DNA of 64,000 nt from Nonomuraea glycinis (lineage in GTDB: Bacteria > Actinomycetota > Actinomycetes > Streptosporangiales > Streptosporangiaceae), in NCBI RefSeq assembly GCF_014646515.1, contig NZ_BMNK01000005.1:119690-183689 (forward strand), given 5' to 3'. The translations under genes and the position numbers were made by a program. This document shows positions 1 to 11,041 of the stretch, one piece after another. Positions within the stretch are counted from its first letter, which is position 1. Each line of letters starts with the position of its first letter. Below the pieces are notes generated by a model. The model was not told the DNA's origin. It ran no database searches and worked only from the letters and a program-made list of their open reading frames with translations.

Positions 1-1
1 C

Positions 2-124
2 GAGGGCGAGCCGGTCCCGGCCAACGCCGACGGCGAGCTCTCCCCACCCGCACCCCGCCGCACCTGGACCCTGCACCCGGCGGCCTGGCGCGTCATCGTG
101 CCCGCCGAAGAGCCGACCGGCTGA
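2..124 (+). CDS. C-terminal fragment, probable diacylglycerol/lipid kinase
   Basis: An open frame enters from the left edge and stops at 122-124. The 40 visible residues read EGEPVPANADGEL, a proline-rich turn, then WRVIVPAEEPTG. Diacylglycerol-kinase and sphingosine-kinase-like enzymes often end this way, with a D/E-G-E-P strand, a short strand and a V-x-V-P-x tail. No catalytic part is visible, so the family call rests only on this ending. Confidence 0.4.
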   Translation, partial: EGEPVPANADGELSPPAPRRTWTLHPAAWRVIVPAEEPTG

Positions 125-216
125 CGGTGGTGCGGGGCCGGGCGGTGCACACCGTTTAATGCCGCCGCAATCACTTCGATCTCCTTCCGGTAACAGTGCG
201 TAGCCAAACTGGTCTC

Positions 217-1065
217 ATGAGCGATGCACACAGGACGGTTCACGTACGTACCGGCGGGCACCACCTCCAGCATCACGCGCGTTCCTGGCGACGGGAGATC
301 CTGGAGCTGGCCGCGCTGTTCTTCGCGGTGGGCGTGGCGCATCTCCTGGCCACGCTGCTCGGGCACGAGCAGCCGGGCCCGCTCGTGCTCGTCGGGCTCG
401 GGGTGGCCCTGATCACCGGCACCGCGATCCACAAGCGGCTCGGCCTGCCCGGCAGGAAGCCCCGGCAAGGGCCGACCCTTCCGGTGGCGGACGACGCGGG
501 GTCCGCGATGGCCCTGTGGCGCGTCCGCATGCGGGTGGTGGAGCGTCCGGGCCGCCTGGCCGCGGTCGCGGCCGCGTTCGGCCGGCTGCGCTGCGACATC
601 CTGGCGCTGCACATCGCGCCGACCGGCAGCAGCGCCATCACCCCGGCCGGCTGCGACGCCCTGGACGAGTTCGTCGTCGAGGCGCCCCGGGACCTGGCGC
701 CCGGCGTGCTCAGCGCCGCCCTGTCCGAGGCGGGCGGGCATGACGTCATCATCGTGCCGGCGCAGGTCAAGGATCTGACCGACCCGGCGGTGCAGGCGCT
801 GGTGCTGGCGCAGCGGGTGGGCGCGGACCCCGACCGGCTGCCCGAGGCCATCGCCGAGCTGCTGCGCGTCTCCGAGGTCGAGTGGCGGCGTCCCGGCGAC
901 ACCGTGGACGAGGGCGCCGAGCTCAACACCACCATGGTGATCTCCGTCAACCCTGACCGGGCGCTGCTGATCAGGCGGCCGGGACTGCCCTTCACGCCGA
1001 CCGAGGCCGCCAGGGCGACGGCCCTGACCGCCGCCGCCCGGCACGCCCGGTACAGCACCGGCTGA
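217..1065 (+). CDS. Membrane protein with ACT-like amino-acid-binding domain
   Basis: This 282-residue protein is translated from ATG at 217; a GTG lies seven codons upstream, and neither start has a convincing ribosome site. Residues about 25-75 form one or two hydrophobic helices (LELAALFFAVGVAHLLATLL and LVLVGLGVALITG). The middle, about residues 105-185, resembles an ACT regulatory domain: a V-x-x-R-P-G-R-L-A-A-V turn, an alternating strand-helix pattern and CDILALHI. The C-terminal 100 residues are unassigned. ACT domains bind small ligands, often amino acids, so a membrane-tethered sensor is possible, but no partner gene is adjacent. Confidence 0.6.
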   Translation: MSDAHRTVHVRTGGHHLQHHARSWRREILELAALFFAVGVAHLLATLLGHEQPGPLVLVGLGVALITGTAIHKRLGLPGRKPRQGPTLPVADDAGSAMALWRVRMRVVERPGRLAAVAAAFGRLRCDILALHIAPTGSSAITPAGCDALDEFVVEAPRDLAPGVLSAALSEAGGHDVIIVPAQVKDLTDPAVQALVLAQRVGADPDRLPEAIAELLRVSEVEWRRPGDTVDEGAELNTTMVISVNPDRALLIRRPGLPFTPTEAARATALTAAARHARYSTG

Positions 1066-1145
1066 AAAGGATCACTGCCCCCCTGGCGGCCCGCCGGTCC
1101 ATGGTTGACAGTGGATACGGAACACGAAGCCATCCAGGGGGTCAC

Positions 1146-2342
1146 GTGAGCGAGTCATCGACGTTCCCGATCTACATGCGCAGGGACGGGTTCGATCCCG
1201 TTCCCGAACTGGCGGCCATGCGGGACGAGGAGCGCATCGGCCGCATCAGCACGCCGTTCGGGATCGACGCGTGGCTGGTCACCCGGCACGCCGACGTGCG
1301 CGCGGTGCTGGGCGACGCCGAACGGTTCAAGATAGCCAAGCGGGGCATCGGGGAGCTTCCCGGGGCGCCGAAGATGACCGAGGAGGAGCTCGCCGTCATG
1401 CGTGCGGGCAACCTGCTCACCACCGACCCGCCCGAGCACACCCGGCTGCGCCGGCTGTTGACGCCCGAGTTCACGATCCGCCGGATGCGCCGGCTGGAGC
1501 CCCGGATCAGGGACATCGTGAACGATCACCTGGACGCGATGGAGCGCGCCGGCTCGCCCGCGGACCTGGTGAGCTCCTTCGCGCTGCCGATCCCGTCGCT
1601 GGTCATCTGCGAGCTGCTGGGCGTGCCGTACGAGGACCGGGCCGGCTTCCAGCACCGCACCTCCCGCACGATCGACATGTCGGTGCCGATCGAGGAGCGC
1701 GTACGGGCGCAGCTGGAGTCGCGCGCCTACATGGGCGAGCTCGTCGCCCGCCAGCTGGCCGAGCCCGGCGACGACCTGCTCGGCATGCTGGTACGCGAGC
1801 ATCGCGACGACGTGTCGGCCGACGAGCTCATCGGCATCGGCAGCCTGCTGCTGCTCGCCGGGCACGAGACCACCTCCAACATGCTCTCGCTGGGCACGCT
1901 GGCGCTGCTGCGCCACCCCGAGCAGCTGGATCTGCTCAGGAAGGAGCCCGAGCGGATCGACGCCACGGTGGAGGAGCTGCTGCGCTGGCTCAGCATCGTC
2001 CACTCCGGCACCTTCAAGGTGACCACCACCGAGGTGGAGATCGGCGGCAGGAAGCTGGCGGCCGGCGAGCTGGTGGCCTGTGCGCTGCCCGCCGCCAACC
2101 GGGACCCGGCGCTGCTGCCCGACCCGGACCGGCTGGACATCAGCCGGGGCGAGCCCGGCCACGTGGCCTTCGGGCACGGCGTGCACCACTGCCTGGGCGC
2201 GCCGCTGGCCCGGATGGAGATGCGCATCGCCTTCCCCGCCCTGCTCGACCGCTTCCCCGGCCTGCGCGTGACCGACACCGAGCCGGAGTTCCGCTCGTTC
2301 AGCATCGTGTACGGCCTGTCGTCGCTGGAGGTCGCCTGGTGA
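1146..2342 (+). CDS. Cytochrome P450
   Basis: This is a soluble bacterial class I cytochrome P450 of 398 residues, the usual length. The GTG start at 1146 follows an AGGGGG ribosome site. Visible landmarks are the I-helix oxygen-activation motif AGHETT (about residues 238-243), the K-helix E-x-x-R in EELLRW (about 276), and the haem-binding loop [10 protein letters not shown] with the cysteine ligand near residue 349. Such enzymes need a ferredoxin and reductase, neither of which is nearby. The substrate cannot be read from the sequence. The gene stands alone, running toward the convergent galactarate dehydratase gene 60 bp away. Confidence 0.93.
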   Translation: MSESSTFPIYMRRDGFDPVPELAAMRDEERIGRISTPFGIDAWLVTRHADVRAVLGDAERFKIAKRGIGELPGAPKMTEEELAVMRAGNLLTTDPPEHTRLRRLLTPEFTIRRMRRLEPRIRDIVNDHLDAMERAGSPADLVSSFALPIPSLVICELLGVPYEDRAGFQHRTSRTIDMSVPIEERVRAQLESRAYMGELVARQLAEPGDDLLGMLVREHRDDVSADELIGIGSLLLLAGHETTSNMLSLGTLALLRHPEQLDLLRKEPERIDATVEELLRWLSIVHSGTFKVTTTEVEIGGRKLAAGELVACALPAANRDPALLPDPDRLDISRGEPGHVAFGHGVHHCLGAPLARMEMRIAFPALLDRFPGLRVTDTEPEFRSFSIVYGLSSLEVAW

Positions 2343-2401
2343 GAGCCGGACGGTCCGCTCGTGGTGAGGGCGGCCGGCCGGCCGGCTCGTGGTGAGGGAG
2401 G

Positions 2402-3532
2402 TCAGCCGGTCAGTTCGCGGCGTTCGACGGTCCACTGGGCGGCCTGCTCACTCAGCGTGAAGCCGAGGCCGGGCCGGTCCGGCACCAGCATCCGGCCGTC
2501 GCGGATCTCCAGCCGTTCCTGGAACAGCGGCTCCAGCCACTCGAAGTGCTCCACCCAGGGCTCCAGCCCGTACGCCGCCGCCAGATGCAGGTGGATCTCC
2601 ATGGCGAAGTGCGGGGCGAGCTGCAACCGGTGGTGCTCGGCCAGCGCCGCCAGCCGCAGGAACGGCGTGATGCCGCCGATCCGGGGCGCGTCCGGCTGGA
2701 TGATGTCCGCGCCGCCCGCCCGGATCAGCTCGGCGTGCTCGGCCACGCTGGTCAGCATCTCGCCGGTGGCCACCGGCGTGTCCAGGGCGGCGGCCAGCGC
2801 GGCGTGCCCAGCGCTGTCGTAGGCGTCCAGCGGCTCCTCGATCCAGGTCAGCCCGTACTCCTCCAGAGCCCGGCCCATCCGCGCGGCGGTGGGCCGGTCC
2901 CACTGCTGGTTGGCGTCCACCATCAGCGGCACCCCGTCGCCCAGGTGCTCGCGCACCGCCCGGACGCGGGCCAGATCCGCCCGCGTGTCCGGCTGCCCCA
3001 CCTTGATCTTGATGCCGCCGATGCCCCGCTCCAGCGCCGCCGAGGCGTTCTCCAGCACCTCACCGACTGGCGCGTGCAGGAACCCGCCCGAGGTGTTGTA
3101 GCAGCGCACCGAGTCGCGGTGCGCGCCCAGCAGTTTGGCCAGCGGCAGCCCCGCCCGTTTGGCCTTCAGATCCCACAGCGCCGTGTCGAAGGCGGCGATG
3201 GCCTGGACGGCCAGCCCGCTGCGGCCGACGGAGGCGCCCGCCCAGACCAGCTTCTCCCACAGTCGGGGGATGTCGTTGACGTCCTCGCCGATCAGCTCGC
3301 GGGCGATCTCGCAGGCGTGGGCGTACTGACCGGGACCGCCGGCCCGCTTGGAGTAGGCGAAGCCGATGCCCTCCAGGCCGCCCTCGGTGCCGATCTCGGC
3401 GAACAGGAACGCGATCTCGGTCATCGGCCGCTGCCGCCCGGTGAGCACCTTCGCGTCGCTGACGGGAGCGCTCAGCGGCAGACGTACGGAGGACAGCCGA
3501 ATTACGGCAATACGGTCAAGAGGCTTGGTCAT
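2402..3532 (-). CDS. L-talarate/galactarate dehydratase (enolase superfamily)
   Basis: This 376-residue member of the mandelate racemase group is very close to the L-talarate/galactarate dehydratase subfamily. It shows the K-x-K base pair (KIKVGQ), metal ligands in VDANQQW, WIEEPLDAYD and TGEMLTS, and the characteristic QPDAPRIGGITPF and APHFAMEIHLH blocks; the latter histidine is the second general acid/base. The family dehydrates galactarate and L-talarate to 5-keto-4-deoxyglucarate. ATG at 3532 is chosen; in-frame ATGs at 3541 and 3544 are equally possible. All lie inside the end of the upstream oxidase gene, so the two are probably translationally coupled. Confidence 0.85.
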   Translation of the reverse strand: MTKPLDRIAVIRLSSVRLPLSAPVSDAKVLTGRQRPMTEIAFLFAEIGTEGGLEGIGFAYSKRAGGPGQYAHACEIARELIGEDVNDIPRLWEKLVWAGASVGRSGLAVQAIAAFDTALWDLKAKRAGLPLAKLLGAHRDSVRCYNTSGGFLHAPVGEVLENASAALERGIGGIKIKVGQPDTRADLARVRAVREHLGDGVPLMVDANQQWDRPTAARMGRALEEYGLTWIEEPLDAYDSAGHAALAAALDTPVATGEMLTSVAEHAELIRAGGADIIQPDAPRIGGITPFLRLAALAEHHRLQLAPHFAMEIHLHLAAAYGLEPWVEHFEWLEPLFQERLEIRDGRMLVPDRPGLGFTLSEQAAQWTVERRELTG

Positions 3533-5840
3533 GGGAGCCATCATCCGAAATCGCTTGTTGTCCTACAACTGGGCTGATCGGGAAGTTGTGCCGGAAGACG
3601 TTGCCCGGGTCGTACACCCCCTTGATCCGCCGCAGCCGATCCAGCGTGCGCGGCGGGAAGGCCTTGGCCAGCAGCGCGTCGTCCGGATAGGACTCGAAGC
3701 TCAGGTAGATGGCTGCCACGTCGAGCCGCTGCCACGTCCGCTCGGCGGCGGCCCGGCGGGAGGTGCTCAGCACCACGTTCAGGGAGAAGTTCTGGGTGCG
3801 GTGGGCGTAGGCGGTGGCATCGGGGGCGGTGTCGTTGACCGCGCCGCCGACCGAGCGCACCTGGAACATGGTGACCTCGCCGCCGGCGAACATGCCGGCC
3901 ACCAGCGTCGTGACGGCGCTGTCGAGGTGCTCGACCAGCGCGGAGTGGCCGTACAGGCGGGGCTGGCCGCGATGCCGGTTGTGGTGCGGGGCGACGAGCG
4001 CCGCGTAGGGGGCGAGCTGGGCCTGCTGCTGCAGCACCGGGCCCAGCTCCAGGAACGGCTCCAGCGCCGTCACGGCGGCGTCGGTGTCGTCGCCGGCCCA
4101 GGTGACGATCGTCTGCGCCAGGACCGTGGCGTCCGCCTGGCCGGGGAAGACCGTCAGGAAGGCCGTCAGCTTCCGCGGGCTCGCCTCGACCAGGCGTCCC
4201 CACTTCTCCAGGAACGCGGCGGTGTCCGTGGCGTCGTGCACGAAGACGGCGAACACCACGTCGCCGACCTCGGCGGCCTCGATCTCGAAGGAGGTGACGA
4301 CGCCCATGTTGCCGCCCGCGCCGCGCAGCGCCCAGAACAGGTCCGGATGCTCGTCGGCGTCGGCGCGCACGATCCGGCCGTCGGCCAGGACCACCTCGGC
4401 GGCCCGTACATGATCGAGGGTCAGCCCGTAGGAGCGGGCCAGGAAGCCCTGGCCGCCCGCGGTCGCCAGGCCGCCGACCCCCACGTCGCCGTAGTCGCCG
4501 GAGCTGATCGCCAGCCCGTGCGGCGCGAGCGCCTGCGCGACGTCGCCCCAGCGGGCGCCCGCGCCGACGCGTACCAGCCGCCGCGCACGGTCGATCACCT
4601 CGACGCCGTCGATCGCGCCGACGTCGATGACGATCCCGCCGTCGTTGGTGGAGCGCCCGCTGATGCCGTGCCCGCCGCTGCGCACCGCCAGCGGCACGTC
4701 CTGCGCGCAGGCGAACGTCACGGCCTCGGCCACCTGCTCCGGCGTGGTGGCGCGCAGCACGAGCCCGGGGGAACCGGCCCAGACGTACGACGAGCGCACA
4801 CTGTCGTACGCCCGGTCGCCGGGCTCGACCGCGACGCCCGCCAGCGACGCGGGCAGCGCGTCGTAGTCGATGCCGGGCCGGCGCGCCGCCAGCGCGCGAG
4901 GCGAACGCACCGCGCCGGCCGCGGCGCCGCTCCCCGCGCGGGTCGCGGTGCCGGTCAGAGCGCTGGTCGTGGCGTCGCGTGCGGCGGCGACGGAAGCGCG
5001 CAGGGCCGGGGCGACCTCCTGGGCGAAGGTGTGGATGGCGCGCGGGTCGTCCGAGGCGATGATGAACGTGGAGACGCCGTCCTCCAGCGCCAGCGGCAGC
5101 AGTTGCTCCGCCCACCCGGCCACCGGACCCCGCAGGGCGGAGCCCATGACGTTGAGCAGCCGGCGGATCTCGCGCGGATCGCGCCCCGCCTCGACGGCCG
5201 CCTCGTCGATGATCTTGTTGCCCGCGCCGATGTCCGCCGGCTGGGCATAGCCGAGGCTGGGCAGCCAGCCGTCGGCCTTCGTGCCGATCAGGCGCAGCAT
5301 GCGCGGCTTGTAGGCGCCGAGCCAGATGGGCACGTCGTGCGCGGGGGAGGGGCCGCGCTTGGCGCCATGGACGGAGTAGTAGGTCCCGTCCAGCTTCAGC
5401 ACGCCGCGCTCGCCGGCGTCCCACACCCCCCGGATCACGTCCATGGCCTCGCTCAGCGCCTCGACGGCCTGGCCGGGGGTGAGCCGCCGACCGCCCATCG
5501 CCTCGACCGCGTCCCAGAACGCGCCCGCCCCCAGGCCGAGCTCGATCCGCCCACCCGACAGCAGGTCCAGGCTGGCCACCGACCGGGCCAGCACAGCGGG
5601 AAGACGCAACGGCAGATTGATCACATTGCCGGACAGATGCACCCGCTCGGTCCTGGCCGCCACCCAGCTCAGCAGCGTCCAGGTGTCCAGATAGCCGGGT
5701 TGGTACGGATGGTCCTGGAAGGTAACAAGATCCAGGCCGGCCTGCTCGCTCAGGACGGCGAGCTCGACGGCCAGCTCGGGCTGTTGGTTCTGCGGAGTGA
5801 TGAACGACCCGAACCGTAGATCGTGGCCATAGTCAGGCAT
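3516..5840 (-). CDS. Fusion of luciferase-like monooxygenase and berberine-bridge-type FAD oxidase
   Basis: This protein has 774 residues and joins two normally separate enzymes. Residues 1-280 are a luciferase-like (LLM, FMN/F420) TIM barrel, starting with HDLRFGSFITPQNQ and containing GGRIELGLGAGAFWDA and PIWLGAYKPRML. After an alanine-rich linker, about residues 325-774 form an FAD-linked oxidase with VRSGGHGISGRS (the histidine used for covalent FAD), a PCMH-type fold and a C-terminal berberine-bridge segment ending YDPGNVFRHNFPI. The second, cysteinyl FAD attachment site seems absent (GLTLDH where a cysteine is usual). ATG at 5840 has a GGGAGG site. It overlaps the dehydratase gene and diverges from a MarR gene. 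Confidence 0.85.
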   Translation of the reverse strand: MPDYGHDLRFGSFITPQNQQPELAVELAVLSEQAGLDLVTFQDHPYQPGYLDTWTLLSWVAARTERVHLSGNVINLPLRLPAVLARSVASLDLLSGGRIELGLGAGAFWDAVEAMGGRRLTPGQAVEALSEAMDVIRGVWDAGERGVLKLDGTYYSVHGAKRGPSPAHDVPIWLGAYKPRMLRLIGTKADGWLPSLGYAQPADIGAGNKIIDEAAVEAGRDPREIRRLLNVMGSALRGPVAGWAEQLLPLALEDGVSTFIIASDDPRAIHTFAQEVAPALRASVAAARDATTSALTGTATRAGSGAAAGAVRSPRALAARRPGIDYDALPASLAGVAVEPGDRAYDSVRSSYVWAGSPGLVLRATTPEQVAEAVTFACAQDVPLAVRSGGHGISGRSTNDGGIVIDVGAIDGVEVIDRARRLVRVGAGARWGDVAQALAPHGLAISSGDYGDVGVGGLATAGGQGFLARSYGLTLDHVRAAEVVLADGRIVRADADEHPDLFWALRGAGGNMGVVTSFEIEAAEVGDVVFAVFVHDATDTAAFLEKWGRLVEASPRKLTAFLTVFPGQADATVLAQTIVTWAGDDTDAAVTALEPFLELGPVLQQQAQLAPYAALVAPHHNRHRGQPRLYGHSALVEHLDSAVTTLVAGMFAGGEVTMFQVRSVGGAVNDTAPDATAYAHRTQNFSLNVVLSTSRRAAAERTWQRLDVAAIYLSFESYPDDALLAKAFPPRTLDRLRRIKGVYDPGNVFRHNFPISPVVGQQAISDDGSHDQAS

Positions 5841-5865
5841 GAGGGGACCTCCCGGACAACTGGTA

Positions 5866-5924
5866 GACATGTCAACCATAACCATATTGGATGACATGTC
5901 AACCGACTGGGTGACGTATCAACC
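5866..5924. promoter_or_regulatory. Three tandem MarR-type operators in a divergent promoter
   Basis: Between the oxidase fusion and the MarR gene lie three related near-palindromes: GGTAGACATGTCAACC (5862-5877), GGATGACATGTCAACC (5889-5904) and GGGTGACGTATCAACC (5909-5924). The first two share the perfect core GACATGTC. On the minus strand the middle site contains TTGACA, followed after about 16 bp by TATGGT, a plausible promoter for the oxidase gene. Binding of the neighbouring MarR protein here would block both directions. This is inferred from position and symmetry. Confidence 0.7.
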
Positions 5925-5946
5925 TTTCGTGACGTACGCTGCCCAT

Positions 5947-6495
5947 ATGACCGAGCAGCGACTGGCGAGCCCGAGCCCCACGGAGCCGGACGCGTCCCGA
6001 CGCCAACCAGAGGTGGCCGCGTGGCTCCGCCACACCACCGCCCACGGACAGCTCGCCGCCCACCTCGCCCGCGAGCTCACCCGCGCCACCGGCCTGTCCG
6101 AGGCCGACCACCAGGTCCTGGACGCGCTCCTGGACGCGCCCGGCACCCGCATGCGCGCGCTGGAGCTGCGCTATGCCCTGCAATGGGAGAAAAGCCGCCT
6201 GTCCCATCAGGTGGCCCGGATGAGCGCGCGCGGGCTGATCGAACGGGTGGCCTGCACCGAGGACGCGCGCGGCTGGGACCTCTCGCTCACCGCCACCGGC
6301 CGCGAGGCCGCCACCCGCGCGCGGGCGGTCCGCGAGGAGTCCGTACGCCGCCTCGTCGTCACGACCCTGGGGCCGGAGCGCCTGGCCCTGCTCGCCGAAG
6401 CCGCCGACCTCCTGACCGAGCGTCTGGAGCGCGCGGCGCAGGAGGACCCGGACTGCCGGGCGGCTCGTACGGAGATCTACGGCGAGGAGAAGTAG
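5947..6495 (+). CDS. MarR-family transcriptional regulator
   Basis: This 182-residue winged-helix regulator starts at ATG 5947. The N-terminal helix is followed by LSEADHQVLDALLDAPG, MRALELRYALQWEKSRLSHQVARMSARGLI (the recognition helix region) and the wing ERVACTEDARGWDLSLTATGRE, which is the standard MarR layout. The C-terminal helices would form the dimer interface. It is transcribed divergently from the LLM/FAD-oxidase gene across a 106-bp gap carrying three similar palindromes, so it most likely represses that operon and itself and is released by a small aromatic or acidic ligand. The ligand is unknown. Confidence 0.9.
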   Translation: MTEQRLASPSPTEPDASRRQPEVAAWLRHTTAHGQLAAHLARELTRATGLSEADHQVLDALLDAPGTRMRALELRYALQWEKSRLSHQVARMSARGLIERVACTEDARGWDLSLTATGREAATRARAVREESVRRLVVTTLGPERLALLAEAADLLTERLERAAQEDPDCRAARTEIYGEEK

Positions 6496-6498
6496 GGC

Positions 6499-8640
6499 TC
6501 AGCCGTTCAGGGACGTGCGCAGGAGGAGCATCGCGATGTCGTCGGTGCGGTGGTGGACGGCGGCCGAGGGGGCGATGAGGGTCTCGGCCACGGACTGCAG
6601 CGGCTGGTCCGCGAGCCGGCCGAACTCGGCGGTGAGGCCGAGGATGGCGTCACCGATATCGATGCCCGGGCTCTCGATGAGCCCGTCCGTGTAGAGGGCC
6701 AGGACGGAGCCGGGCGGCAGTTCGTACTCCGTGGTCGGGTATTCGGCGTCGGCGTCGATGCCGAGCAGCAGGCCCGGCGGCGGCTCGAGGACGACGGCGG
6801 GTGCGCCCGGCGAGTGGAGCAGCGGTGGGAGGTGGCCGGCGCTGGCCATGCAGGCGAGGCCCCGGCTCAGGTCCAGGCTGACGTACAGGCAGCTGGTGAA
6901 GCGGTTCGGGGACAGCTCGGTGAGCAGCCGGTTGGTGTGGCGCAGGACGTCACCGGGTGACGAGCCCGCCCTGGCGTAGGCGTGGATGGCCGAGCGCACC
7001 TGCCCCATGAGGGCGGCGGCGGTCGTGTCGTGCCCCTGGACGTCGCCGATGACGGCCGCGGCCATGCGGTCGCCCAGGTCGATGAGGTCGTAGAAGTCGC
7101 CGCCGATGTCCATGCCGCGCGTGGCGGGCAGATAGCGGGCGGCCACGTCCAGGCCGGGAAGCTCGGGCAGCCGGCGAGGTAGCAGACTGCTCTGCAGGGC
7201 CTGTGCGAGCTGGTGCTTGGCGTCGTACAGGCGGGCGCGTTCGAGCGCCTGGGCGAGCAGCCCGGCGATTCCGGTGAGGTGGGAGCGCTCGTCGGTGGTG
7301 AAGTGGTGGGGATGGTCGAAGGCGAGCACCCAGGCGCCCACGGGCCGGCCGGAGGCGATCAGCGGCAGGAAGGCCCAGGCGGACATGTCGTCGTAGCGGA
7401 TGGTCTCGGGATAGACATGCGCAAGCTCGCGCCAGGTGGCGAAGAACAACGGCATGCCGGATGCGAGGGCGTGTGCGCTGGGCGTCGGTGAGGTCACCGG
7501 CCGGCCGTCGAAGTCCTTGATGGTCTCCTGGGCGTAGTTGCGTGAGCCGATGATCCGCATTCGCCCGCTCTCGGCCCGCAGGACCGCCGTCGCCTGGACG
7601 TCGAAGACGGGCAGCACATGGTCGGCGACGAGGTCGACCACGTCCTGGACGGTGGCGGCCTGGCTCAGGGCGGTGGTGAGATGCAGCATGTCGTAGAGCG
7701 CGGGCCCGGTCGCCCGCTTGTTCGCGCTCACCGGGACATCGGGCAGCAGGTGGTCCACGTCCCTGGCCATGGTGCTGGGGATGACGCGGACGCTGACCCC
7801 GAAAGGGGCGGGATAGAGCTGGAAGGCCAGCCACTGCCCGTCGGGGCGCTCCGCCATGAAGGAGGTGGTCTCGTGGCTGATGACCGCGGCGCGGTAGCGG
7901 TCCTCGCAGTGCGGCTTGTTCAGCCAAGGCAGCCATTCCCAGGGGCGCTTGCCCAGCAGTTCGGACGCCTCGTCGCCCAGGAGTTCGGCGGCCGGCGGGG
8001 TGAGGAAGGTGATGCGCCCGTCGATGTCCATCGCGAAGTAGCCCTCGGGCAGGCCGTTGAGGCAGTCCAGCGCGGCCAGGCCGGAGTCGAAGTCCGCATG
8101 GGTGGCGCGATAGGGCGACAGGATGCGGGGGCGGTGCCGGGGTGTCATCGATCTCCCTTCCCTGGCCGCCTCCCCCAGGACGTGGCTCATCTGGCGACAG
8201 GTTCGCTGAATGGTGTCGAGCTTGTGCTGCGTGAGCTCGGCGGTCTCCGCGGGGGGCCACAGCAACAGCAGCGCTCCCCAGTCGGTGGCGCCGCTGTGGA
8301 TCGGGGCCGCCGCGACGGAGAAGTGGTACGGCAGCGCCAGCGCGGCACCGGGGAACGTGCGGGCCAGCTCCTCCTGATTGGCCAGCCACACCAGACGCCG
8401 CTCACGCACCGCGACGGCCACCGGGACCGAGCTGGTCAACCTGATCCTGGCCCACGCTCGGGCGATCATGGTCGGGAAGCCCAGCGAGGCGTCCATCAGG
8501 AGAACCTGCTCGTCCTCGTCGAACAAGTAGAGGGCGCCGATGTGCGCCCCGGAGTCATTGATGGCCTCGATCAGCATGGTGTGCAGGTCGTCTGCGGCGT
8601 CGCGCCGTGGATCCGTGGCGGCGACGGTATCGCGCCGCAC
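6499..8640 (-). CDS. GAF-PAS-GAF-SpoIIE serine phosphatase
   Basis: This 713-residue cytoplasmic signalling phosphatase starts at GTG 8640 with an AGGAG site. It begins with a GAF-like domain (about 15-150), then a PAS domain (about 185-290, PEGYFAMDIDGRITFLTPPAAELLG), a second GAF domain (about 320-470) and a C-terminal PP2C/SpoIIE domain (about 490-710). Metal-binding acidic motifs are present: GGDFYDLIDL, DVQGHD, YTDGLIES and DDIAML. Such proteins usually dephosphorylate anti-anti-sigma factors in response to a signal bound by the sensor domains. No anti-sigma or STAS gene adjoins it. The upstream 100 bp is strikingly AT-rich and probably holds the promoter. Confidence 0.92.
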   Translation of the reverse strand: MRRDTVAATDPRRDAADDLHTMLIEAINDSGAHIGALYLFDEDEQVLLMDASLGFPTMIARAWARIRLTSSVPVAVAVRERRLVWLANQEELARTFPGAALALPYHFSVAAAPIHSGATDWGALLLLWPPAETAELTQHKLDTIQRTCRQMSHVLGEAAREGRSMTPRHRPRILSPYRATHADFDSGLAALDCLNGLPEGYFAMDIDGRITFLTPPAAELLGDEASELLGKRPWEWLPWLNKPHCEDRYRAAVISHETTSFMAERPDGQWLAFQLYPAPFGVSVRVIPSTMARDVDHLLPDVPVSANKRATGPALYDMLHLTTALSQAATVQDVVDLVADHVLPVFDVQATAVLRAESGRMRIIGSRNYAQETIKDFDGRPVTSPTPSAHALASGMPLFFATWRELAHVYPETIRYDDMSAWAFLPLIASGRPVGAWVLAFDHPHHFTTDERSHLTGIAGLLAQALERARLYDAKHQLAQALQSSLLPRRLPELPGLDVAARYLPATRGMDIGGDFYDLIDLGDRMAAAVIGDVQGHDTTAAALMGQVRSAIHAYARAGSSPGDVLRHTNRLLTELSPNRFTSCLYVSLDLSRGLACMASAGHLPPLLHSPGAPAVVLEPPPGLLLGIDADAEYPTTEYELPPGSVLALYTDGLIESPGIDIGDAILGLTAEFGRLADQPLQSVAETLIAPSAAVHHRTDDIAMLLLRTSLNG

Positions 8641-8790
8641 GCTCTAGATCTCCTCGCTTCTGGCATCGGACCGGGGTGAATGTCCAAAAATACCCATAAG
8701 GGAAGAATACGCATAGATATTAATAGAAAGGCATTCTCAAGGCTATAGCGGACTCAAGGACTTGTACGGGGCCGGATGCGGGCACGAGAA

Positions 8791-8828
8791 CAGCCGCCCT
8801 GCCCGCGGATGCGCGGGCAGGGCGGCTG
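8791..8828. terminator. Intrinsic terminator below the chitinase gene
   Basis: A perfect 17-bp inverted repeat (CAGCCGCCCTGCCCGCG and its complement) with a 4-base loop lies about 20 bp past the chitinase stop. There is no U-tract, as usual in high-GC actinomycetes. Confidence 0.85.
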
Positions 8829-8848
8829 CGGCGGCGGCTACCGGGAGG

Positions 8849-10822
<1,974 letters not shown>

Positions 10823-10881
10823 GGCTGCTCCGGCATCCGGTGGGAGTGGGGGGCGGGATGGGAGACGTGCGGTCAACTCTT

Positions 10882-10894
10882 AGGAAAGTTTCCT
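10882..10894. promoter_or_regulatory. Inverted repeat in the chitinase promoter
   Basis: AGGAAAGTTTCCT is a perfect 6-bp inverted repeat around one base, in a short AT-rich patch 60 bp upstream of the chitinase start. Its position suits an operator for a sugar-responsive repressor. The binding protein is not identifiable here. Confidence 0.5.
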
Positions 10895-11041
10895 TATAGT
10901 TGTACGTTGACCGTAGCCCCTTACCGGCGTCAGCGTCAATGACGGTAAACGCGATCCGATTAGGGCAAGGTGCCGTCAAGTGGGCGTGTCCGGTTCCAGG
11001 CCCGCGAACCCCCCGGTAGAAGGTGGATCCCGGAGGTAGCG

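Noticed and set aside
1155..2435. Long minus-strand frame opposite the cytochrome P450
   Set aside because: Low-complexity Arg/Gly/His-rich translation; the P450 on the other strand has all family motifs.
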